From NCBI GenBank assembly GCA_963681505.1, contig OY811976.1, positions 3,113,139-3,177,138 on the forward strand: a DNA stretch of 64,000 nt. Direction: 5' to 3'. Below, piece after piece: positions 22,001-34,222 of the stretch. Source of the DNA: Eunapius fragilis (taxonomy: Eukaryota > Porifera > Demospongiae > Spongillida > Spongillidae). The stretch's first letter is position 1. Every line of letters starts with the position of its first letter. Under the pieces are notes generated by a model, which searched no databases, was not told the origin of the DNA, and worked only from the letters and a program-made list of their open reading frames with translations. Both the position numbers and the translations under genes were made by a program.

Positions 22001-25000
22001 GTCTTTTTTGTACCAGGAAATGGGTATTAGATGGATGTACCCATTGGATGTGATATTTATTGAAGTGTGCTTAAGGGGTTAAAGTATATCATGAATTTTA
22101 ATGAGATTTTAAGGTAGCATAAATAATATAGTCCAAATCACACTAAACTTTATTTGAGGGACAGTTCTAATAACCTTATGCTTTTTTCTGTTTTAAATTG
22201 TTTGGGAAAGTAATTCGTTGGACTGCTAATGGTAAAATGTAGTTCTTGTAAGGTTTTAATGAACAGGGAACGGCAATGTTTACAAATGCAGTGCAGCTAT
22301 CATATAGGTGAATTGCATTTGCAAATCATGTGGGTTTCCTGATCACTAAAACCTTACAAGAACTATGTAAACTACTTGGCTGAACAATATCAATATTTTG
22401 GGGAGGCAACCAAAATGGCTGCTAGCCTTCATAATGGTATCCCAGTCCAATAGGTTTTGATTGTTGTCCTTCATAAAAAATTTGATGTGATTTGGACTAT
22501 ATTATTTGTGCTACCTTACAATTCATGATACACATGTATACTTTAACCCCTTAAGCATACTAAATATCACATCCAAAGGGTAAATCCATGTAATACCCAT
22601 TGTCTGGTGCAAAAAAGACGGACCCATGCTTAACAAGTACTGCTCTTCCAAACTCACAAAGGTGATCAAAATAATTGCATATAATTATGCGAGTGGCCAT
22701 ATTTCAGAAAACGGAACAACATAAGGTATACAAATATATTGCAATTTTGTATATTAGAGTTGGGAGAATATATATGGGACCTGCCTTGGGCTGGGTGGCT
22801 AATTATCTGCACAAAATACTGACCGAAGGGAAATATACTTGCTACATGGCAACACCCCTCCATCATTCTTTCCCTACTTGTTGCTAAGCCAATCCCTCAC
22901 TATTTTTAGCCCCTCTCTCATTGGTTATTATTAAGCCCCTCCCTCACTGGTTGTTGCTAAGCCCTTCGCCCATTGTTTGCTAAGGACATGGTGATTTAAC
23001 AGCAAGCCTACAAGGCAGTATATTGATAGCACTTGTAGCGTTTGCATATGTGTGCATGCATATGATTTGACCGCTTAATGTCCATTGACCTGAGTGGGTA
23101 CAATTGTACACCCGGGTGTATAGCAAAAAAAAAGTTTTTGCCGGGGCCTAGTTACACTGAATGCTATGGACACGTAGTGCAAGTCCTTTTATGATCGGGC
23201 TGAGATAACTAAGCCTTAAGTCCTTTTGGTACTCGGTAAAACAAGCCATGCTAGTTGACCTATCCATTAAGTTCTGCGAGGTACATCGAACGTGCTAAGG
23301 AAGGTTAAAAAGTACACGTTTTTAGCTACACTTGAACGGCAAATAGGTGCTTTAATGACTAGTACTTCTCACCAAAGCTAAGGCGATCGATAGCTACAAG
23401 CCAAGTCCTTGTTTTGTTTATTCTCTCTCTCTTATCAAAATTAAAGGGTGTGCAGCCACGTGGCATCAATACACAATACGGAGTGGTAACTAAGGTAGCT
23501 TTACCAGGCGGTACAGTTGTGTTGTTCAAAGTGACATAAGGAGAGACCGCGCTGAACGGAATGGAAAGGTCCACTAGCATGGCTTGTTTTACGAGTACCA
23601 AAAGGCTTAGTTATCTCAGCCCGATCATAAAAGGACTTGTACTACGTGTCTGTAGCATTCAGTGTAACTAGGCCCCTTGAAAGACCAGACGGCAAAAAAA
23701 ATACGCTCAGGTGGACATTCTGGACAACAGGCATTAACGCCTATGCACCTGAATGGACTGTATTACATATTCATTAAGCTATCTGCTTTATTATAACAAA
23801 GCAGGAAGCCCTCATTGCTGCTTACATGAGGTTATCTTGTAATGACAGAAACAGGTTCATTTTTCACATGTAAGCAGACACGACAAGGAGAGATAGTGGG
23901 TGTACGCGTCTGTACCACCGTGTAATGAGTCGCTGCAGTCACACTCCTCTTTGACCAAAGCTATTAGTGACATTACTTGTTTTGTCTTTCGATCACAGTA
24001 AGGTTTGTGTGAGCAGTGTAGATTAGTCCAATATCTTTTGTCATTTATACCGATAATGTGTAAATGATTGTGTAGTACTACTGCCTGTTTTTGGTTTGCA
24101 AAGTAAGGCCACTGCTGTAGCTATTGAATGCTAGGAGGACCCCTGCATCCCAGGGCTAGTAGGACCCCTGCCATCCCCGGGCTTGGAGGACCCCTACCAT
24201 CCCAGGGCTAGGAGGACCCCTGCCATCCCAGGGCTAGGAGGACCCCTGCCATCCCAGGGCTAGGAGGACCCCTGTCATCCCCGGGCCAGGAGGACTCCTG
24301 CCATCCCAGGGCTAGGAGGACCCCTGCCACCCCCGGGTTAGGAGGACCCCTGCCATCCCAGGACTAGGATGACCCCTGCCATCCCAGGGCTAGGAGGACC
24401 CCTGCCATCCCAGGGCTAGGAGGACCCCTGCCATCCCAGGACTAGGAGGACCCCTGCCATCCCACTATGGACTTACCATGTGCCTAACCAGTGGGCCAAA
24501 TGTAATCAGACAAGTTCATAACAGCGCAATTAATAAATTAACACCATCTGTTCAACTTGGCTATTCAATCCTAACCTGGCCCCCTTGGAGCGGATGGGTG
24601 TAACCAGAGAGGCCCAGTTCTAACAGGATGTTGTGCCCCTGTCCACAGGGGGACTGCAGGTTACACTGTACACATGTCATCCCACCTCCTACATGCTTCA
24701 ATTGGCACCAGCCCCCCCCCCCCCTCCCCCTCCCTCTCTCTCCAAACTGACATTAATGTTACCCCGTCATTTAATGTTCAGTAAGAGCAGTCCTACATGT
24801 ACATGTGATCTACTTATGGTCTGACTGCTGTGGAGTTGTATTGTACCCATGTCCCCCACTAGCCCTGCCCATGTCCCCCACTAGCCCTGCCCATGTCCCC
24901 CACTAGTCCTGCCCATGTCCCCCACTAGTCCTGCCCATGTCCCCCACTAGTCCTGCCCATGTCCCCCACTAGTCCTGCCCATGTCCCCCACTAGTCCTGC

Positions 25001-28000
25001 TCATGTCCCCCACTAGTCCTGCCCATGTCCCCCACTAGCCCTGCCCATGTCCCCCACTAGTCCTGCCCATGTCCCCCACTAGTCCTGCCCATGTCCCCCA
25101 CTAGTCCTGCCCATGTCCCCCACTAGTCCTGCCCATGTCCCCCACTAGTCCTGCTCATGTCCCCCACTAGTCCTGCCCATGTCCCCCACTAGCCCTGCCC
25201 ATGTCCCCCACTAGTCCTGCCCATGTCCCCCACTAGCCCTGCCCATGTCCCCCACTAGTCCTGCCCATGTCCCCCACTAGTCCTGCCCATGTCCCCCACT
25301 AGTCCTGCCCATGTCCCCCACTAGTCCTGCCCATGTCCCCCACTAGCCCTGCCCATGTCCCCCACTAGCCCTGCCCATGTCCCCCACTAGCCCTGCCCAT
25401 GTCCCCCACTAGTCCTTCTCATGTCCCCCACTAGTCCTGCCCATGTCCTCCACTAGTCCTTCTCATGTCCCCCACTAGTCCTGCCCATGTCCCCCACTAG
25501 TCCTGCCCATGTCCCCCACTAGCCCTGCCCATGTCCCCCACTATGACAAACTTAATAACCATTGACGTCAAGCAAATTCAACAAGACGTAATGTTTACTG
25601 AGCCAAGGCTTGTCCTCCTGGCATAACCATCTCCTCACTTAGAGGCTGTGATGGTCCAAGCCACCTCCTCTTGCTTCCCCACCAGAGCTTTTGTAAGGAC
25701 AAGACATATCAATAGTGACAGGACTCTTAGACACATGTACCTACATGTGGTTTGAAGCGAATTCGCCTCCTGCAGACAGGTACATGTATAAACTTTGAAC
25801 CCATAAGGGTAACCGCTACGGGTAAACCCATTTATACAAGTAAAGAAAAACATTCTCTAACGAGAGAGTTGGTGGGATATAGGAATTGGAGGCAATGGTG
25901 GTGCAAAAAGGAAGAGAACAAGGGTTTGGGAAAAGAAAAATGATACAAAAATCCTATATTTAGCACTTCTTTTGGTTCTGTTGCATTTACACGTGCTAAA
26001 TATAGGATTTTTGTATCATTTTTCTTTTCCCAAACCCTTGTTCTCTTCCTTTTTACACCACCATTGCCTCCAATTCCTATATCCCACCAACTTTCTTGTT
26101 AGAGAATGTTTTTCTTTACTTGTTTCCTCTATTTTTTTTTTTAATTATCATTTTTTAAAATCGATTATTAATACTGGCAAGTGGCCCCCCCCCCCCCCCC
26201 CCGCTTCAATTACCGTCACGAGCAGACGCTCGCTTTTGTTTGGGATCACGTTAAGGAACGCGGGAGAATTCTAACTCGTCGTCTCGTTGTTTAGCTCTCC
26301 TCTTTTGTCAATTCTAAATATACGTAAATGTCGCCATGGGAACGCTTCTATTTAACACTACGCATTACATAATGATTACGTATGTCAGTTTTATGCTTTA
26401 TTCATACATCTGATACTTGAAGATGGCCTTCCAGGAGATTCTAAAGCGATTGGTAAAATTGGCGCTCTTTAAAACCATTCCTATCCCGAGTTATGCTCAC
26501 CCGAGAATTAGAAGAAGAAGACGACGACGACGGAGAAGATTTGCCTGGGGACGAGGAAAAACACGAACTTTTTTGTTCTCTTAAAGCAAACAGTTTGAAG
26601 ACTGGAACAAAACATTAAAATGACCGTCTTTGCGTTCTGGTTCGATAGCAACAAAGAGCAACACTATCCGTTTCTCGGTACGCGAGTTATACGCGGGTCG
26701 AGTTTTTTTAATGATTTCACGACCCAGGTCAATTCCTATAGGAACTACTATCGTAGTTCCTGGTATCCTGTTCTCGAGCAGATGTCCATGGAGTTGGTAT
26801 GGTACTTATATACAAAGCTGTAATCATTCGGACATTATAGTAGTGAATTAGAGCATTTTTATAACAATGTAATTTAACATGAACTGTCCCATATACCCTA
26901 AGTTACAGCACGGGGCTGGCACTGCCTTGTTATCAGCACAAACCATGGTGATGAACAGTCATCCATGGTTGGCTGAAGGCCCCGGGTTGAGCTTCAAAGC
27001 TAGTAGGACCATAACATTTATGGTATGTACATGTATGTACATGGACTGTACATGTATATGCTAATAGATCTACCAGTACTGATAATCTGGGCTGAGACAC
27101 CTATAGATCCAGCAGATATGAAGTAATCATTCCATCAGTCTTAATCACTAGCTGATCACCTACCTCTGATTAGATACCTGCTCTGATTAGATTCATCATG
27201 CTTACGTAGTATGCCATGGTACAGGGTTTACCTTTTGTTTAAGCCATGCACCTGCACATATGCACCTTCCAGCACCTGCTGGTCTGTAGTGTAGTGGACA
27301 TGTGTAGTGTAGTGGACATGTGCAGTGTAGTGGACATGTGCAGTGTAGTGGACATGTACAGTGTAGTGGACATGTCCAGTGTAGTGGACATGTACAGTGT
27401 AGTGGACATGTGCAGTGTAGTGGACATGTACAGTGTAGTGGACATGTGCAGTGTAGTGGACATGTACAGTGTAGTGGACATGTACAGTGTAGTGGACATG
27501 TGCAGTGTAGTGGACATGTACAGTGTAGTGGACATGTACAGTGTAGTGGACATGTACAGTGTAGTGGACATGTGCAGTGTAGTGGACATGTGTAGTGTAG
27601 TGGACATGTACAGTGTAGTGGACATGTGCAGTGTAGTGGACATGTGCAGTGTAGTGGACATGTGCAGTGTAGTGGACATGTACAGTGTAGTGGACATGTG
27701 CAGTGTAGTGGACATGTACAGTGTAGTGGACATGTACAGTGTAGTGGACATGTGCAGTGTAGTGGACATGTGCAGTGTAGTGGACATGTGCAGTGTAGTG
27801 GACATGTACAGTGTAGTGGACATGTACAGTGTAGTGGACATGTACAGTGTAGTGGACATGTGCAGTGTAGTGGACATGTGCAGTGTAGTGGACATGTGTA
27901 GTGTAGTGGACATGTACAGTGTAGTGGACATGTGCAGTGTAGTGGACATGTGCAGTGTAGTGGACATGTGCAGTGTAGTGGACATGTACAGTGTAGTGGA

Positions 28001-30703
28001 CATGTACAGTGTAGTGGACATGTGCAGTGTAGTGGACATGTGCAGTGTAGTGGACATGTACAGTGTAGTGGACATGTGCAGTGTAGTGGACATGTACAGT
28101 GTAGTGGACATGTACAGTGTAGTGGACATGTGCAGTGTAGTGGACATGTGTAGTGTAGTGGACATGTACAGTGTAGTGGACATGTGCAGTGTAGTGGACA
28201 TGTGCAGTGTAGTGGACATGTGCAGTGTAGTGGACATGTACAGTGTAGTGGACATGTGCAGTGTAGTGGACATGTACAGTGTAGTGGACATGTACAGTGT
28301 AGTGGACATGTGCAGTGTAGTGGACATGTACAGTGTAGTGGACATGTACAGTGTAGTGGACATGTACAGTGTAGTGGACATGTGCAGTGTAGTGGACATG
28401 TGCAGTGTAGTGGACATGTACAGTGTAGTGGACATGTGCAGTGTAGTGGACATGTACAGTGTAGTGGACATGTACAGTGTAGTGGACATGTACAGTGTAG
28501 TGGACATGTGCAGTGTAGTGGACATGTGCAGTGTAGTGGACATGTACAGTGTAGTGGACATGTGCAGTGTAGTGGACATGTACAGTGTAGTGGACATGTA
28601 CAGTGTAGTGGACATGTGCAGTGTAGTGGACATGTGCAGTGTAGTGGACATGTACAGTGTAGTGGACATGTACAGTGTAGTGGACATGTACAGTGTAGTG
28701 GACATGTGCAGTGTAGTGGACATGTGCAGTGTAGTGGACATGTACAGTGTAGTGGACATGTGCAGTGTAGTGGACATGTACAGTGTAGTGGACATGTACA
28801 GTGTAGTGGACATGTGCAGTGTAGTGGACATGTACAGTGTAGTGGACATGTACAGTGTAGTGGACATGTACAGTGTAGTGGACATGTGCAGTGTAGTGGA
28901 CATGTGCAGTGTAGTGGACATGTACAGTGTAGTGGACATGTACAGTGTAGTGGACATGTACAGTGTAGTGGACATGTGCAGTGTAGTGGACATGTGCAGT
29001 GTAGTGGACATGTACAGTGTAGTGGACATGTGCAGTGTAGTGGACATGTACAGTGTAGTGGACATGTACAGTGTAGTGGACATGTGCAGTGTAGTGGACA
29101 TGTGCAGTGTAGTGGACATGTACAGTGTAGTGGACATGTACAGTGTAGTGGACATGTACAGTGTAGTGGACATGTGCAGTGTAGTGGACATGTGCAGTGT
29201 AGTGGACATGTACAGTGTAGTGGACATGTGCAGTGTAGTGGACATGTACAGTGTAGTGGACATGTACAGTGTAGTGGACATGTGCAGTGTAGTGGACATG
29301 TACAGTGTAGTGGACATGTACAGTGTAGTGGACATGTACAGTGTAGTGGACATGTGCAGTGTAGTGGACATGTGCAGTGTAGTGGACATGTACAGTGTAG
29401 TGGACATGTACAGTGTAGTGGACATGTACAGTGTAGTGGACATGTGCAGTGTAGTGGACATGTGCAGTGTAGTGGACATGTACAGTGTAGTGGACATGTG
29501 CAGTGTAGTGGACATGTACAGTGTAGTGGACATGTACAGTGTAGTGGACATGTGCAGTGTAGTGGACATGTACAGTGTAGTGGACATGTACAGTGTAGTG
29601 GACATGTACAGTGTAGTGGACATGTGCAGTGTAGTGGACATGTGCAGTGTAGTGGACATGTACAGTGTAGTGGACATGTGCAGTGTAGTGGACATGTGCA
29701 GTGTAGTGGACATGTGCAGTGTAGTGGACATGTGCAGTGTAGTGGACATGTGTAGTGTAGTGGACATGTACAGTGTAGTGGACATGTGCAGTGTAGTGGA
29801 CATGTACAGTGTAGTGGACATGTGCAGTGTAGTGGACATGTACAGTGTAGTGGACATGTGCAGTGTAGTGGACATGTACAGTGTAGTGGACATGTGCAGT
29901 GTAGTGGACATGTGTAGTGTAGTGGACATGTACAGTGTAGTGGACATGTACAGTGTAGTGGACATGTGCAGTGTAGTGGACATGTACAGTGTAGTGGACA
30001 TGTACAGTGTAGTGGACATGTGCAGTGTAGTGGACATGTGCAGTGTAGTGGACATGTGCAGTGTAGTGGACATGTACAGTGTAGTGGACATGTACAGTGT
30101 AGTGGACATGTACAGTGTAGTGGACATGTGCAGTGTAGTGGACATGTGCAGTGTAGTGGACATGTGCAGTGTAGTGGACATGTACAGTGTAGTGGACATG
30201 TACAGTGTAGTGGACATGTGCAGTGTAGTGGACATGTGCAGTGTAGTGGACATGTACAGTGTAGTGGACATGTACAGTGTAGTGGACATGTACAGTGTAG
30301 TGGACATGTGTAGTGTAGTGGACATGTGCAGTGTAGTGGACATGTACAGTGTAGTGGACATGTGCAGTGTAGTGGACAATTGGGAACTACCCCCAAGTAC
30401 ATGTGCACCAGTGTATGAACAAACGTCCACGTGACATTTACATACATGTTCCAGTACCTTCCATCAGAACATGTGCCTGTTGATCACATTCACAACAATG
30501 TCTGACAAATAAGGCTCCCCAGAATAATACTTGTATACAAATTTGGGGTGTGGCTGAGGGCGTGTTCTCCTGAATTATGCAGCCAGTACGTCTAATAATA
30601 ATTCAGTAAACTTTCGAACCTCTTGTGCTCAGACGTTGTGTGGTATGTGTTGTATGCATAGGTTGCATGCCTTTGGATGTATGTGGTCCTTCAAACTTGT
30701 TTG

Positions 30704-30734
<31 letters not shown>

Positions 30735-33321
30735 TGTACATGTGTGTGTGGTGTGTAATGCATTATGTATCAGTATTGTTGTTGATCTGGCTTCATCTTA
30801 AAAACCACAGTGTGTACACATACATGTATACACACACAATCACACACACATGCGAACATACGCATACGCACACACACACACACATACACACACGCACACA
30901 CACACACATACACACATGCACTGTAACTCACAAAACACCTGCATTTTTATACATATCATAGTTAACACATGCATGCAACATCCCACCATGTACCCAGGTA
31001 GGGGTGTCAATAATGCCTTGTATAACATGTACACATACATAACCTCCAGGTGGCCTTCTTTAATCATTACTGAGTGCTTTTTTGGGGGTAGGGAGGGTGG
31101 GAGATGTAACCCATTGCATTTGAGGCTGTATATTCCAACATTTATGAGGTCCTGGTCCTACCATCACCTCACGACATGCACGTGGTTCTACCATCACCTC
31201 ATGACATGCATGTGGTCCTACCATCACCTCATGACAATGCATGTGGTCCTACCATCACCTCACAACATGCATGTGGTCCTACCATCACCTCACGACATGC
31301 ATGTGGTCCTACCATCACCTCATGACATGCATGAGGTCCTACCATCACCTCATGACATGCATGTGGTCCTACCATCACCTCACTATATTATGGTACGATG
31401 TCTTATGCATATGTATGTTCAGATCAGCTTTGGCTTTCCCTGAATCAGAAATGGAGCACTTGTAGCCTTTATCGTTTAGTGCCTCGTCCATAAGTTGAAA
31501 CAAATGTAATTGTTTTTAGTGTGCCCACCACACGCACGTATTGATAAGGCTTTGACTTGCAACTGTGTGAAGTCTTTACTACAAGTGACATCCTATATAT
31601 TTTTTCTCTTCGTTGGACCTGACATGTGATTGTACATGTACTTTGCTGAACATTAATTGCTGTAGTAGCGCGCACTCTTGTTGGACATATTCCTTCAACC
31701 ACTGACTATCGTGATAATCATTGCGATCAATCCCAGCTAAAAGGGGGGGGGGGGGGGGGGGGGCTGTGGTTTGGTGTCATTACTATTGACCTTGGCGGGA
31801 CCGCCATCTTTGTTGTGTGGAACGTTCCTTTTTCATTCATAGCACTCCCATTGTATGCCTCCTTGTGTCCATTGGTCCAGGTGGGTCATTGATTGGGTAT
31901 CTTTGTCCTGCCTGAAAGTTGTGGGAAGTTTTGTTGTGGTCATTAATTAGTGTTTAGTTTAGTTGTTGCTTCAAAGAATATGCCATCAATAAGATACCCC
32001 CCCCCCCCCCCCCCTACCCTCCCCCTCCAACCCCATGCCTCCTTTGTAGTCCTCCCACTGCTATGTGTATGTGCTCATCAGAAGTCATGTGTGCACATGT
32101 CATGAATAGCACTCCTTTTAAGGTTACTGCCAACCTAATAAGTGATCAGGTGGCTACTATATACATGTAGGGTTATAGTTACAACCTAATAAGTGATCAG
32201 GTGGCTAGTGAGTACCCTTCCACAAACCACACCCCCATATTAGTGGTCTGCCTCTGTGTTATATGATAGCATAACATTTGATGTCTTCTCTAACTGTACA
32301 TGATCCTTCTCTCATACTCTCTCCCCACTCCCTTCTCTCACCCTCCCTCCCTCCCTCTCCCACCCTCACTATCTCCCCTCCGTCACACTCTTTACCTCCA
32401 CATGTTTGTGGGATTTTGGTCTGGGGAGGGGAGGTATAGATCACTCGGACTAAGGCTACATAGTGTGTAGGCTACAGAAAGTAATGTGGATTAGTAGAAG
32501 GGGAGGTGGATGGAGATGATGAGGGGAGGTGGATGGAGATGATGAGGGGAGGTGAATGGAGAGGATGAGGGGAGGTGGATGGAGATGATGAGGGGAGGTG
32601 GATGGAGAGGATGAGGGGAGGTGGATGGAGATGATGAGGGGAGGTGGATGGAGATGACGAGGGGAGGTGGATGGAATGTGGTAGGTGTGGTGTGTTTGGC
32701 AAGATGTATTGAATACTCCCCTGAATGCTCTCCCACTCCTCCACCCACAGCTGAAGTAGTGTGTTGTATCATTGGAGATGAGCCACACTCTCCACCCAAG
32801 GATGCATTCTTTTGATGTCAGAGTAGTTTACACTGGTTGTCTAAACTAAAATTAAGTCATGGTCATCTTCAAAGCTAGTGCCTGGCTTTTATGTGTGGTG
32901 TGAGTTTTGTGTGTATGGGGGTGTGTGTGTTCATGTGTGTGTGTGCACATGTGTGTGTGTGTGTGTGTGTGGTGTGCACATGTGTGTGTGTGTGGGTGTG
33001 CACATGTGTGTGTGTATGTGGGTGTGCACATGTGTGTGTGGGTGTGCACATGTGTGTGTGTGTGGAGGGGGGTGAGGCTGGTATTATGTGTGTATGTATG
33101 TGTGCACGTGTTTCACATACCTGTGCAGTGCATAATGCAGTTCAAACATGATAGGACCTTCCTGTGTGTGTGTGTGTACACATTTGGTGGGAAGCATTGT
33201 CCTGTGTACATGGGCAGGTCCCACTGGTCCTAGTGTTGATGAGGAGTTGAATGCCATTGTGGTGTTACCTAGCACCTGTGTGGCCAGAGGATGGTTTTGT
33301 TTTTGTTTGTTTGTATGTGCA

Positions 33322-33399
<78 letters not shown>

Positions 33400-33541
33400 C
33401 GCATGTGTCAGTGTGGCCACCTGTCACATATCACATGCACACACACAGATAGAGGGACTACATACACCTCTGTTACTTGTATCTGTAGGGGTGGTACCTT
33501 TAGTTTTATCAGGTGGGTGACACACACACACACACACATGC

Positions 33542-33572
<31 letters not shown>

Positions 33573-33990
33573 ACAGTACATCCCTGTTGTCAGAGCAGGA
33601 GGTGGTCATTCTGTGGATATCAGTAGGGTCCATCCGTCTGAGTACAGGGGGTCTGGTCAGTGTGTGTGTGTGTGTGTACCTGTACATGGCACTGGCTCTT
33701 CTCAGAGAGGGAGTCAGCTGTTGGAGACAATGGAGGCAGCTGGAAGTGTTGCCATCCTGTACCAAGTGTGGCTGCTAGGAGTCGTCACATGTCTGTTGCC
33801 TTAGAAACCCTCCAACACACTCCACCACAGTCCACCATCATCCTCACACCCTTAACCACTTTGCACTCCTCAGGGCCCTCTGCATCACCACTATCTGTGT
33901 TGAGTAGTACTCTGTAGTATAAGTCCATACAGCTCATGGGATGCAATGGTTGCGTGTGTGTGTGTGTGTGTGTGTGTGCGTGTGTGTGTG

Positions 33991-34046
<56 letters not shown>

Positions 34047-34171
34047 CTATGCTTGTTTGTGTGGAGTTGTCGTGGTTTTAAAGACCTCCTGAAGGTGTGT
34101 GTGTTTATCCGACTGGTGTGTGAGTCTAGACATGATGTGCACACTGGCACGCACACACACACACACACACG

Positions 34172-34222
<51 letters not shown>

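Noticed and set aside
27202-30447. Open frames of more than 1,000 codons in three frames
   Set aside because: Products of the 18-bp array (His-Cys-Thr-Cys-Pro-Leu or Ser-Val-Val-Asp-Met repeats) within an intron. No start context, domain or conservation.
16661-31382. CRISPR array
   Set aside because: The repeats are directly adjacent with no unique spacers of constant length, and the context is an animal intron.
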